Notes: generated from the sequence alone by a model not told the origin. A stretch of 64,000 nt of DNA from Arabidopsis thaliana (GCF_000001735.4 NC_003074.8:20839261-20903260), one strand, 5' to 3'; counted from the first letter of the stretch, positions 24,200-36,138 are shown. Numbers and translations: made by a program.

Positions 24200-25142
24200 T
24201 TAAACTTGTGATGGCTTAGTCTCGGCTTCTGCGGCTTTTGGTTCAACATCAGCTTTTGCATCAACCTTAGCCTCAGTCTTAGTCTCAGCCTCGGTTTTAG
24301 TCTCAGTCACGGTTTCGACCTTAGGATCAGCCTCGGCTTTTGGCTCAGCTTCAGCCTCCACTGGCCAGTAAGAAGTCTTCTTTCCGGTCTTTGAAACTGT
24401 TTGGAAAACTGCTTCAGGCTCAACATTACCTTTCACTGTCACCTTTTGCTCCTTGATATCAATGTCAAATGACTCAACCCCTGAGATTATATAATAAATT
24501 ATAGAGTCAATAAATTATAAGGCTTAAAATAAAGGGAAACAATGATTAGTAGAAAGTATTTGAAAGACATGAAAAAAAGATTAGAGAGAAATACCTTCCA
24601 TTTTGCCTAAAACTCTATTGACGGCACCAACGCAGCCTTGGCATGACATACCAACTTTGAGGACAACGGTCTGCATTAATTAGACAATTTAATCCGAAAA
24701 TGTAAGAACCATATCCATATACATAGGACCAATTCGGTCCAAATATATCAACAGCTAATTTTATCACAATTATTAACTGTTATCTTTTGTGCTCTAGCTT
24801 AATAATATTTACCTTTTTTGATGAATATTTCAAAGTGGTGCTAATCGGACATTATAGTACTTACAGATAGAACCTAGACCTAGACCAATCAATCTCTTTT
24901 CTTCCCTCTTGAAATTTGATATTAATTCATTCCAAAATATTTATTATCATAAAAACTGATTAATCGGACTCTCATAACCGATATATATAGACAATTGCTA
25001 GCATCTTTTTTGGAGATGGACACAAAAAGACATTCCTGCTTCCAGATCAATGTCTCTCAAAAACATTATTCCATCGTTTCATGGCCAAGAAATGGAGAAA
25101 AAAAGAAGAAGAATATCAAAGTCACAAAATTACCTGAGCCAT
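24200..25142 (-). CDS. CCH: CCH, ATX1-type copper chaperone
   Basis: Cytosolic Cu(I) carrier that delivers copper to P-type ATPases of the secretory path. The start codon sits in a 9-base first exon (25134-25142, MAQ); exon 2 is 24595-24670 and exon 3 24200-24480; 121 residues. The heavy-metal-associated domain has the copper site MSCQGC (MxCxxC) about ten residues in, then [20 protein letters not shown] and [19 protein letters not shown], a complete ferredoxin-like fold. The C-terminal 45 or so residues are the plant-specific extension: repeats of E/T/K/A ([20 protein letters not shown]) with no cysteine, absent from yeast ATX1. The extension is known for plant CCH proteins and linked to mobility in the phloem. 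Confidence 0.97.
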
Positions 25143-26823
25143 GGCTAGAATAAGAAGAAAGGAAACGATTAAGCTTTGAGCCTTTGAGATCGATGGACCG
25201 AATCAGAGAATGAGATGCTTGTTTGTTGAATGAGAAGAAATGGTGTCTTCTGAATATTTATAGTAACGCAAAAGCAAAGATTCGGAGAAGTTAGCGTAAA
25301 GGAAACGAGAACATTATGAATTAGTGCATTTACCATATTTCCAATAATAAAGTATAAAGGTTTAGGAAGGTTAGTTATACCTGATGTGGAAAAAAGCTTA
25401 CCAACTTTAAAATCCACTAACAGAAAGTACAAGTACAAAGAATTCTATGAGGTCTCCTTGTACTACACATGTTTTGTTGCAGTACCAATTACCTAATTTT
25501 TATATATATGGGGTCAATCAAAGTTTACTTTTATTAGATAGTAGTATTTGACTATGAACTTAGAGAAAACTATTTTTATCCTAATATTTTATTTTCAAGC
25601 TTTCTAAAGAATATCATGAACAATAAAACACAAATATTATATGTCAATCTATAAAAATATCATATTATACATGTGGAGTTTGAATGGTAAGCCGAACTAA
25701 CTCATTTTATCTTTAGGTGACTAGGTAGTGGGGTGTATTGATACATAAATAATGTTGTCCTTTTCACGGATTGTTTTGCCAAAAACTAAATTTTTTGAAT
25801 GATGGACAAAAGTTTCACAATTTGCGGTTTTACATTGTTATCATTCAAAATTGCGAATATCTTATCTATCACTATTCATATTGAATTTTATAATTCTAAA
25901 CAGTAAGTAGCTGAATTTTCAGAATCGGTCATGAGACCAATATATTCTTTGATATTTTGTTGTTTAAAAAGTGGCTAAAAATCGATGTGTACCGTTTTTT
26001 GGAATCCTACTCGAGTGAGCATAGGAATGAGAGACTCAAGTATAATATGGTTTCTTATATGGATTCCCAAACTTTTTTTTGTAGTTAACATTATCAATAT
26101 TTCCATTGTGGCTTTCCTATGCGACGTCCATCAAAGAAACACATCAGCATATATCTATCAATAATGCGTGTAGTTTTGAAATATGGCACTCATTCTCTGT
26201 CCCTCTCACCGAACCTATTCGAGGAACTCGTGTAATGACGATCGCAATTTACGTGTTTCAACACAACTCTAAAGATCTCATCACATAACTCGAAATGCAA
26301 GAATCTTTATATTCCAATCGTTATTGAAATTACGTATATATCATACAATGCTGAATCATACTTTGTCTACTTGGTGGTTACAAAGATTTCAGCCTCACAT
26401 CACAATCACCTAAAGTTGCAATTCCTTTATTAATTGGTCAACAACTCGCAAGTCTTTGATACATAATGCTCTAATACTTTGCTCCCACTTCTAAAAAACA
26501 GTTCCCCTCTATACAATATATTTAATATTATCCTTACAAAAAGAAAAGCAATAATTTTGTTGATCCCCTACACCTCATCAAGTTCTAAAAAGGTAGTAGA
26601 ATAGATTATGATATGGGCCCAGTGCTGTCAAAACAAAATCATGGGCCCAGTTGATAAAATAAAAAATATGGGCCCAACGATACTTTCCCAATTTGGGCTT
26701 CTCTTAAATCCTCAATTATTATCGTCTCAAGCTCTCTCGAGCCTTCTTCAGAACTCTTCTTCTTTTCGTGCTTTTCACATTCCCGCCAACAGAGAGTAGA
26801 AATCTTCTCCCACAAAACCTCAG
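25143..26823. promoter_or_regulatory. Spacer: CCH promoter and sororin-homologue promoter
   Basis: CCH leader and promoter lie at the left. The right end has three TGGGCCCA palindromes and a TGGGCT (see separate entry). The middle (25.5-26.5 kb) is AT-rich with nothing supported. Confidence 0.5.
26614..26699 (+). promoter_or_regulatory. Triple TGGGCCCA (site II / TCP-type) cluster
   Basis: TGGGCCCA at 26614-26621, 26642-26649 and 26669-26676, then TGGGCT at 26694-26699. Start-to-start spacing is 28, 27 and 25 bp, and the flanks share ATATGGGCCCA. Site II elements bind TCP factors and mark genes active in dividing cells. They lie 125-210 bp before the start codon of the gene at 26824. Confidence 0.75.
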
Positions 26824-28580
26824 ATGAATCATCCCAAGATTCCGACGCCGGGTAAACAAATGGAAGCTCCTCGCTCCGTCGGAGGAAGAATACAGAGGAA
26901 ACCGCTCGCGGATTGTACTAACACCGTCTCCAGATCTTCTCAACAGTCATCTTCTTCTGTAAAATTCGCGAATCCGAGTCTCACTTCTTCACTAAAGAGA
27001 TTAGTAGAACAAACTACGCTCAAGGAGAAACCCAAAGATGTTAATACTTCGGCGACTGCTCCCGAAATCGCTTCTCGGCCTATTACCACGGACGTTAGAC
27101 CCGTAACTCGCCGTATGTCTGCTGATCTGGCTTCTCCGGCCTCAGCTCCTTCTCGTCCCCAAACATCGCGATCTGATATGGGTAATTGATTTAGCTGCGA
27201 TGATTTTGTTCCAGTTTTGTTATACTGTATCAAATTTTAAGGAATTTCATCTGAATTGAAATTGTTCGCAACTCTAGGGTTTTAGTTTTCGGGTTTTGGG
27301 TATTTTTAGGAATTATTGGAAGAAGGTTTAGATTGATGCTTGAATTTATCATGTTTTCTGTTATAGTGGAAGAGCACTAATTGGGTCACTTCAAATTTCC
27401 AAAACGGCACCAATATTGAGTGGATTGAAAATTGCTATCAAGCTAGTTCTCAGTCTCTGTTGATTTTCAATTGGTATTTTTGCAAAATTGGTTTCTGTGT
27501 CTATCTTATACTGATGTTAAATAATTGTCTTATGCTTAGGTGTTAGTGACAAGGATTTTACTGAGCCTTGGTCTGTTTACACGGTAAGAAGGAAGGCCTC
27601 TGGACAAAAAAGAAGTAAAGACGCATCTTCCTCTACTAGTGCAGCAGCTCGCATTCGTCTCGACTTGTCATCAAGCTCTGGGTATGAAACCCATTCGATC
27701 ATATATTTGCTATGGGAAAATTGATTTGGCATGGCTAATAGTAGCTAATGTACATATGGAATCAGGATAGAATGTAGTTCATGCTGACTAATTTATTGAT
27801 GCCTGTTCTTTTGAAAGAATCTTGTCAGTAAGAAATAGTAGATGAGATAACTTTTGTTAGTGTTACAGTTAACTTTCATCAAATTTGTTTAGCATTTTGT
27901 GGGCTGTTTATAATCAACCATGTTGTTGTTAGTTAATTTTCTTTGAAATTTGTATCACAGGAAGAAAACACGTCAAGCTAGTGAAAACAAAAAGAAGACC
28001 TTGAAAGTGGCTCCAAAAAAGGTGAATTCAGGAAAGCTCTGGCTGTTTACTTATCAGAACTGTAATAATTCTATGTTGTTATCATCTTTCTGCGAAAAAG
28101 TAGTCAATACTTTGATCTATTGGTTTTATGGCTCTAGCAAAGTGTATATCAGTGCATTGTATGTTTCAACATTGATTGTTCACAACGTTCTTCTGCCACA
28201 TGTCTGAAACCAGTGCTACACATAGTTTGAAGTGAATTGCCTAGTCCTTCAGTTTCATGTATATTCTTCTTTTTTTCAAAAGTTGGATTTAGAATATTGT
28301 CACGAGATACAGTGGGATTACTGTTTAATGAGATATGCAATTTGGAACTCCCATTGTTCAGTTATAGAGCCTTATGACTATTGGTAACATATAAGTTTGC
28401 TCCAAATCTAATTCTGCATTTGTGGTTACATTACAGAGACAGCGGACGGTAAAGCAAGAGAAAGAGGATCCGGTTAGTGCAGCTTGTCAGGATTATATCG
28501 AGAAGCAGAAAGCTTACTTTGCAGAGATTGATGCATTTGAGCTGCCAGTAGAAGAGGTATCTAATAGCGACTCAGACTAA
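26824..28580 (+). CDS. Sororin homologue (cohesion protector), basic disordered protein
   Basis: Exons 26824-27181, 27540-27681, 27961-28021, 28437-28580, in phase; 234 residues. Most of the chain is Ser/Lys/Arg-rich and disordered, with a KPLADCTN motif near the N-terminus, TEPWSVYTVRRKASGQKR in the middle, a lysine tract (ENKKKTLKVAPKK), and a conserved C-terminus DYIEKQKAYFAEIDAFELPV plus EEVSNSDSD. That C-terminal block of aromatic and acidic residues (AFELPVEE) is the sororin signature. Sororin protects sister-chromatid cohesion by opposing WAPL at PDS5. I recall this Arabidopsis locus being reported as the plant sororin, but cannot check. The site II promoter cluster fits expression in cycling cells. 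Confidence 0.82.
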
Positions 28581-28938
28581 GTAAGAAGAGATAACAATCT
28601 TAAGGATATCATAGAGACACCATAACCCGTTCGTAATCACTGTATAGCTAAGGAGTATTCTCACAGGAAATGTTTCACTGGTCACTTAGTACACATGACA
28701 CGTCAAATCTGTGTATACAAAATATCTATCGGTTTATAATATTTAACATCGTTTCAGTGGGAGAACGTTCTTGGTTCTACTTAGACATGAATTGACGAAA
28801 AAGCCTGTCCACAATACACAGGTAAGGCCACGACTGAGAGACAAACTATATACTTACATTCACACACCAATAACTATAACACTCTCTGTTCAATGAGGCG
28901 AAGCAGCTCATAGAAAAAACCAAGCTTTATTCACATAA
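28581..28938. other. Convergent 3' UTR region
   Basis: Between two convergent genes; nothing further seen. Confidence 0.6.
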
Positions 28939-29532
28939 TCAAGCTTTATTCATGTCGCTGATGATTAGAGCTTTACCTGTGGTCTCATGTCTCTTCATAC
29001 CCTCCATTGACCCAGAGAACAGAGCTCTTGTCACACTCCCCATTGAAGAACTACAGCCAAGTCTTCCCCCGTTGGAGCAACACAGAGTCGAGGTTGGTGA
29101 AGACCTAAGCTCATCCTCTTCGTAGTTAGCGTACAGAAGTGGCGATTTTTTGTCGTGACTCATACGTTTTTTCAAAGAATGTGGTGGCGAGGAGGAAAAG
29201 GAAGATGAAGATGACGTAGAAGACCAAGAAAACGATGAGCTTGCCGTCTTCTTGCTACCGTGATTGCTCCTCCTGAGATCACTGAACATGGAGAAGGACA
29301 GAAACTTACTTAGTTTTGATCTCACCTTGCTTTGCGTCCTTGGTGTCGACAAAATCCCGGAGGAGTAGTATGAGGGCGGCGGTGTGAGAGGCAGAGGAAG
29401 AGAGGAATCGGAGCAGAGGTGGTTTTTGGGTGTTCCTGGCCTTGACTCCCATATGAATGGTATGGAGGCTCCGCCATAGTAGGAGGATCTCTCTTCATCG
29501 ATTGCAAAGTCATCTTCTAGTCTTTCTGACAT
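28939..29532 (-). CDS. DUF688-type plant protein, single exon
   Basis: Intronless, 197 residues, ATG at 29532. The recognisable motif is ASIPFIWESRPGTPK (residues about 23-37), the family hallmark I-P-F-x-W-E-x-x-P-G-x-P-K. The rest is low complexity: proline-rich LPLPLTPPPSYYSSG, a basic SKVRSKLSKFLSFSMFSDLR segment, a serine run (about residues 97-118), and a C-terminus with GSVTRALFSGSMEGMKRHET. No membrane segment or signal peptide. Function of the family is unknown. The serine tract suits phosphorylation, but that is inference. Confidence 0.87.
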   Translation of the reverse strand: MSERLEDDFAIDEERSSYYGGASIPFIWESRPGTPKNHLCSDSSLPLPLTPPPSYYSSGILSTPRTQSKVRSKLSKFLSFSMFSDLRRSNHGSKKTASSSFSWSSTSSSSSFSSSPPHSLKKRMSHDKKSPLLYANYEEDELRSSPTSTLCCSNGGRLGCSSSMGSVTRALFSGSMEGMKRHETTGKALIISDMNKA

Positions 29533-30959
29533 CTGTTTTTTATAAACTCTCGGTTTATGTTTGAGTCGGCTTTTGATGAGAATTGATGTACGAAAATTGA
29601 AACAACAAGTGCTAGTTTCGAAGCTTCTTTAGAGGTGACAAAGAGTAATATGTATTGCGAGTAAAACAAGTTTGCCGATGAAACAAAAGAATCTTCTTTG
29701 CACGGTTGTATATAATCGTGGATATTTATTCTGCTTTTTTATTTTCTTTAGGAAAAATTCATATGGATGAGCATATTACAAGTATATGGAAGATCATACA
29801 TAGGGGAAAAAATTGGTTAGATAATAAATGAAAGGTGGCTATCTTACTGTATGCATTACTTAATGCGTTTTCATTAATAATAAGAGAGTCGTGAGGTGAG
29901 GATCACATTATTGGTAAACAGTTACTGTAGTAAGCATTGCTTAGAGTATTTAATATGTTACCTTTTGTGGGATTCCACTCTATAAACCTTTTTATTTGGT
30001 GTTCTTATAATTAAGGAAATAATTATTGACCAACAAATCCACACGTTTTAATATATATCAAGACTACTAACCTTGTTTGTCGTAATTTGAAACTACTGAC
30101 CAAAAGTTTGGGGCATGTTCATCCAAAAGATATAATGGTTTACATTTAATGAAATGATAATTTAGATAGGATATAATAGGGAACTACTCAGAGTGTCAGA
30201 CCAAACCATCTGAATACGTACCAATGTCAAGTGCTAACTGGTAACTCCCAACAATAGTAATTAGAAAAGATATATATATTTGTCGGTTCTAATTAGTTGG
30301 AAGAAACGTATGCGGAGAAATAAATAGAAACGTGAGAGATCGAAAGACGACGGTGATGAATTTGGACGGTTGAGTGAGGGAGGTCGTATAATTTAATGGT
30401 CGTTTCCAATCGTATTCGTACGTGGTCCGTTTTCTCCTACTCGGATTTTGCTTTAATGTGATGGCCACACAAATTGGTTAGAAAACTATAAGGGAAAGCT
30501 CCACCTATTTATTTCACTCATACATTTACTATACACTAATATCGCACGGGAAAATTATAACAATTTTCGGATATTCGTATTTGAACAGAAACAAACAACA
30601 CATACGTAAGAATTTCCTTCACAAAAAAGCCCAATATAGACGAACTTGAACTTCGTACCAACGGCCCAATATCGCTTCCTTAATCAACGGCCCAAAATTT
30701 TCATTTATTAATTAATCAGATAACCAATCAATAGAAGCCACGTCGCCACAGCCATTAGTAGTAGCATCATCAAAGCCTGCATTCTTGTTCTTCGAGTCTC
30801 TCTCGTGAGTGACTTTCATTACCGAGAAAAACACAATCATAGAGAAGCTCTCAATCTTGTTTGCTTCTGATCAGTAACTATGATTACTGTAAATAGATCA
30901 CTCTTTCATTATCTTTCCCTTTCACTTGTACAAACCAATTCGTTCTCGAGCTAACGGAA
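29533..30959. promoter_or_regulatory. Divergent spacer, DUF688 and WEB promoters
   Basis: Two GGCCCA motifs and one AGCCCA lie at 30629-30695 above the WEB gene, with ACGT-core motifs at about 30420 and 30738. No transposon borders seen. Confidence 0.5.
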
Positions 30960-32594
30960 ATGGCGGAGAGGCAACAGAGCCCTGCGGCGGAGACGATTCC
31001 CGGTACACCCGTAATCCGGGAAGTGAGAACCGGAACCGGGTCCGAGAATTTCAACCCGGAGAATACAAGGAGAGGATGCTTGAGAGCTGAAATCGACATT
31101 TCTCCACAGTTATATGGTGGTCGTGGGTTCTGGGTTCCCTTCAATCTTGAAGACAATTACGTGAGTTCTCTTCTAGTTTCCGATTTACAAAGTCTGTTCA
31201 TTTAAAGTTTGAGCATTAATGTCACTGAAAGTTTGAAATGTATGTTCTCTAACTGTTAAGTATGCTAACAAACTGAATAACTGATAGCTGATTCGATTTG
31301 GTTACTGAGTAGATATTTTGTAATAAGTGATAGCTAATTTGATGTTTGCATTTGCGGCAATTGATTCTGGAACTAGCAAGATGTTATGTAAGATTTTTTT
31401 TTGGTATTATATAGCATGATTTGTTTTATGTTTTTTTGGTTTGTCATTCTTCAGGACTGTGTGGGAGAATTTGACATAAAGAGAATGGAAGAACAGACAG
31501 TGGAGCTTGAGAAGGATCTGATTATGAAAGAGTTAGAGACTCTGGATCTTCTTGAAGCTCTTGGATCAACCAAAAGGATTTTTGAAGATTTGAAGTGGCA
31601 GCTTCAGCAGCAAGCACTGAGATGCAAGGAGACCCCTCAACATTTGCGTTCACACTCCAAAGAGATGGTCGATGAGCACTGCCATCGTAATCCCCTGAAG
31701 TCTCCGGATCTGATGACCATGGAAATGAAGCAAGCTGGTATGAATCTTTGTAAAACCATGGATGATCTTGCGTTGATCCACTCTTATGCTGAATCTCTGA
31801 ATATGAAAACGAAGGAAGAGAAAGATGTCCTTGGAGTAGCGTCTCTAGCGGAGGAACTTAACAGTTTGAAGTTTAAACCAGCAGGTCCTGATCAAGTAGA
31901 GAGATTCAATACCGAGAATTTACCAGTGAATCCACAATGTGAACAGATTAAGATGGTAGTTGAAACCTATGATACAGCTTTCCATAAACAGAGCAAAACC
32001 TGCCCGAGAACTGCAGATATGAGATTGGTTGCTGCAAGAAAAATGGAAGAGGCAGCAAGAGCAGCGGAAGCACTTGCGCTTGCTGAAATGACCATATTAT
32101 CCAGCAGAAGAAACCAAGACGCTCTCTGCTTCCCTAAGACACCATGTTTTCCATTAACACTTAAAGCACAGATGAACAAAGAATTATCCACCAATGTCTC
32201 AAGAATAGAGATCTTGAGGAAGCTGGAGGAAGCTAACGAAGAAGTTAAACAAAGTAAACAAGCCTTGGAAGTTGCGTTAAACCGGGTAGAAATCGCTAGT
32301 GTGAAGCAACTTGAAGCAGAAGAGGCATTTCGGCAGTGGAACATAGAGTCATGGAAAGACCAGAAAGCTGTTGGAGCAAAACGCTCGATGAAAAGAGAAA
32401 GCTTTCCTCAGCGCTCTTTCTTGAGCCATATCAATCAGCACGAGCCACTGATCGATCTCCCTGAGCCAATGCTGAAACGTAACGTCTCAATGGGTAATGC
32501 TCTTAACCGAAAAGATGAGAAACAGTTGGTCACGCCGAGGAGAAAGTTTAGGTTCATACAAACACATCAAGCTTCCATTAGAAAAACAGAGTAA
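30960..32594 (+). CDS. WEB family (DUF827) coiled-coil protein
   Basis: Exons 30960-31160 and 31455-32594, 446 residues. The WEB/PMI2 family comprises long coiled-coil proteins; founding members keep chloroplast photorelocation velocity via actin filaments. The N-terminus is disordered (IPGTPVIREVRTGTGSENF). The coiled coil begins at KRMEEQTVELEKDLIMKELE, with a KRIFEDLKWQLQQQ helix. A second helical block contains the family motif ARKMEEAARAAEALALAEM, followed by EILRKLEEANEEVKQSKQAL and AEEAFRQWNIESWKDQKA. The C-terminus is basic (RRKFRFIQTHQASIRKTE). This member is short for the family and its own role is unknown. Confidence 0.92.
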
Positions 32595-34899
32595 GCTAAA
32601 AAAATACCCAACCTTTGAAAACATGTTTTGCACATTTCGATTCCTGTTTTTTTTTATTCTTGGTTTGATCATTGATGGGTGTTGTTGCTTCCATCAAAAG
32701 CAAAACACAGATGATTAGAGTGAGATGTGTTGTTTTGACTCAAATGTGACAAAAAGAAAAACATTATAGTAAAAACTAAAGCTTCTAGTAATCATAATTA
32801 ATTATGGGAGTTAGTGAAGGGCATTGATCATATGATTTAGGTGGTGGGCACTTTCTTAACTAATGCATTTTAAGTGTTAGATTAGCTAATTAGGTGATCC
32901 ATAATCAATACCGTAGGTCCTCAACTGTTTATTTTTTAATAACGTTGGTCTTTATAATGTTTCTAGATTCTCAAAATAGAAACTGAAACATTCAGGTTGA
33001 ACTACGGAGATAAAAACACATTTTACGATTTGACCAGTTTGTACTTTATACTGTATAAGTTTGGAGTGGTCAGATACAGAATGATGACGTGGTCAAGGCT
33101 TTTAAGACAATCTAGATATCTCCAATAACTTAATGCCACGTGTTTTAGTCTTCACAACAAAGATTTCGTCTGGAATCCTCGTATTGGCTTAGAGCGTGGG
33201 ACCAAACGAAACCAAAAGAAGGAAAAGGAACTAAATAAATAAATAATTAAAAAATAAAGTTGAAAAGTAAGAGTGGCGTGGGTTAGCAAAATCATTGTCT
33301 CAGGCTAAAATGTGCCACTCCCAACACGTGGGCTACTCTTTTCCAAGTGTCAACTATCTGACGGTACGTTTGCACTTTTTTAAATTAGGTTGCTTTGCGC
33401 TCGTTTCGTGTCAATAATCCAAAGACAACGTCTTTATCTTTATTTATTAATTTTGTTTCTCCTAAACATTAAATGTTGTAGCTTTTTGATCATTTTTCAT
33501 GTTGTAAAATATAATATAATACCCTCTGCTTTGCTTATAAAACGGAAAGGATGCATAGTACACAAAGATCCAGACCAACAAAAAAAAAAGAGGGAAAATC
33601 TCCTTGTTCAATAGTCAATAAGTTAGCCGCTATCGATCTTTAGAAAGATCCGTCGATGAGTCCATCCCATGGCGACCGGACCACCGCATTTGCCTCGACG
33701 GATCTAGTCATGTTGAGCATGGTACCGGTATTCAACCATCCTTAATTTCATTCTTTGATACCTTTTAGGCATGATACTCTTGATATATGATTCTATAAAG
33801 GTATATATATTGAAACTATTTTATGTAAGAAGTTTATTATTGAGGGCACACGTGCAGACATGTTTCAGGCTTAACCATATGGAGAAGGGATGATAACGAG
33901 ATCTCTCTAGACGTGGATGGGATTTTCGGTTCAAAGATGGAATATTCATATAAATTCACATGCGGATTATAGTTAAATCGGAATAAAGTTTTGATAAGTG
34001 GACTCTCCTTACCTAAGTGGGGATGGTAGTCCAGTCTTGTATCAATATATATATTTGGGCTAACTTAGCATGCATATAGAATCATTATCAATGTGTTAGA
34101 ATATTCTCCACCTATGTTTCGTTCATCCCAATTCCCACATTACTTCGAAAGGTGTCTCAAAAGGCAAGTCATTTTTTCTGGCTATGTATTATTAAATGAA
34201 GCTTCGGTTACTAATACTTTTCCACAATTTTCCCCCCTAATTTATTATAAGTGTTTGTAATGGAGAAAGGTTTGATGGAATTAGTAGTTTCCTTTTATGT
34301 ATGAATGTGATATGTTTTATATTGTAAAGTAGGTTAGCAACTATTTCACTAGAAATCTGCAAAAAGCTACATTATTTATCAATGGCCAAAAAAACATTTG
34401 TGGCTAAAAATGAATGGCCACTATAGATACCCTATGGCTATCTAGCTAGCCGTTTCCATGAGAACAATTTATGAGTTTGGAGAGCATGTTTGATCCATAG
34501 AAGCAGAATGTGGAGGCTTGAAGGAGGATCGAGACCAGCGAGATTGGTGAAGAACCTTCAGATTGAGTTACTAAAAGTGCTAGAGAAATAGATGATCTTG
34601 CGTTTCGTTCTCTTGATGTAGCGACCCCTATCACAAGTATAAAAATATGGAAGCAAAAACAAATTCTGAAATTACATATTATTAATCTTTTGTGCCATGG
34701 GACCGCTTATACAGGCTAAGACAGACAATATCTTAAACCCTAAACATTTTCATTTTCAATGAATTTTACATTCTTAGCAAAACAAATTAACAAACAAAAA
34801 AGAGAAGAAAAAAAACGATTCCAAGTAGCTATCGAATATACAAACCGTTCACCGTTTCTTAATTTGGAATGATGGACTAAAACCAAGTTAATTTATGTT
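32595..34899. other. Spacer with promoter-like signals but no confirmed gene
   Basis: ACGTG motifs at about 33135 and 33325, a TTATAAAA box at 33535-33542, then nested inverted repeats and a 29-codon ORF (33656-33745). A 62-codon minus-strand open stretch lies at 34446-34634. I do not recognise either. Could be a decayed gene or a non-coding transcript. Confidence 0.4.
33635..33704 (+). repeat. Nested inverted repeats (possible structured RNA)
   Basis: GATCTTT-AG-AAAGATC (33635-33650) is a perfect 7-bp stem. Overlapping it, GATCCGTCGA (33647-33656) pairs perfectly with TCGACGGATC (33695-33704) across a GC-rich 38-base loop. The block is far more GC-rich than its AT-rich surroundings and sits about 95 bp downstream of a TATA-like box. 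Confidence 0.55.
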
Positions 34900-35430
34900 A
34901 AGAGTACAGACTCGAGAGCAGGCTGAAGAGTGTGCCATATGGAATTAGTATTGAACAATAATTATATTACTTTTGAGAGAACATATTTATACATCAGAGA
35001 TTAGGATTTTTCTATCTACAATTACACTTAAGACTTTTACATTTATATAATAACATTTTTCCTTTACATAACCCCTCAAGATTGGACTGACTACTCCACT
35101 CTTGGAAAAAATGTTAATTTGAAAAAGGTTAACGATTGCAAGCCAGTGGATTTGTCAAGGCATCGACGAGTTGGTCTTTAGATGAAAGACAAGCAACTTG
35201 AAGTGTTTTTTAAGTTATTAGAATATTCCTAATTAAGTGATATTCGAGGGCAAGATGTTTCATTCTCAAATGGAACATCGGATTGGCACATAAATATGTT
35301 GCGTCCACATTAAATGACGGGAGTAGATGATGTAATTGAGATGCCAGGCTATGAGATCCAGTGAATTTCAGAAGAGGTATTTGGCACTGAGTTGTACTAC
35401 CATGTAGCTTTAAAGCTACCTGAAAGTACT
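34900..35430 (-). mobile_element. Ty1/copia retrotransposon fossil (3' part)
   Basis: The minus strand shows the end of a copia-type polyprotein: an RNase H-like stretch recognisable from [18 protein letters not shown], then SSKDQLVDALTNPLACNR, the usual C-terminal copia motif. The 3' non-coding and LTR-like sequence follows toward 34900. Only this 3' piece remains and it is clearly broken, with several breaks. No second LTR or target duplication is seen, so it is probably old. Borders are approximate. Confidence 0.75.
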
Positions 35431-35879
35431 GATGCTAGAAAGAGAAGAAGAATAACAACAATGTATGTTCTCATGAAGAAATACCAAATGTAACTATCTC
35501 TTTTTCAAAATACCTAAAACAACAAAAATATTACGAAGGATGGTTTTGTAGACCATAAAGTCATTTAATAAATAACAAAAATGTAATATTACACTTTTTG
35601 TTTCTGGTCTTACCTACATCATAAATACAAAGTCTTCTGTTTTTCTTTCTAAATAATCTATTATCTCCAAACCCAAAACACCGAATTACGTAAAATATAG
35701 CGCAACACATATTAAAGTACATAAAATATAGAAATATTTTGACGTAAATTGTAGAAACATTATGTTTTCTTTTATGATATGATTTTAATATCCCCTTCAG
35801 AGCATAATTTTTCTTTTTCAAAATCCAAAGCTTCTGTATTTTAACTTTAAAAGAAAAGTAAAGATTTATTATTATTACA

Positions 35880-36138
35880 CTCCATTTCTTTCATATTAGT
35901 TGTAGTTTAAGGTTTTTACACACATATTAAAAAATTATAAAAATCTCATTTAATCTACTTCTTTTATATAAAAACATCAATTATTTTAACCAATTTAACC
36001 AATAAAAAATATATGATTATATAACTAGTTAACAAATATTAAATACATTTATTATTTGCATAGAAAGTTGAAAATAATACTTATTTTGGAAAAAAATAAA
36101 AACCCTTAAATTACATTATTTATATAGAACAGAGGGAG
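35880..36138. mobile_element. MITE, Tc1/mariner (Stowaway)-like
   Basis: Terminal inverted repeats: left CTCCATTTCTTTCATATT..GTAGTTTAAGGTTTTTA, right (reverse complement) CTCCCTCTGTTCTATATA..GTAATTTAAGGGTTTTTA, similar over about 45 bp. The CTCCCTCNGTT end is the common plant mariner-type MITE end. TA follows the right end (36139-36140); the left flank is CA, so the duplication is imperfect. No coding capacity, 259 bp. Confidence 0.65.

Noticed and set aside
33650-33685. Hammerhead-ribozyme-like string GATGAGTCC...GGAC
   Set aside because: Part of the core (GATGAGTCC, GGAC) is present, but the CU before GAUGAG and the essential GAAAC after the second stem are missing, and no cleavage triplet fits. 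Treated as chance within the inverted repeats.
34446-34634. 62-codon minus-strand ORF ending in SKLINCSHGNG
   Set aside because: Looks protein-like at its end, but I cannot place it in a family or find other exons; left as unresolved spacer content.
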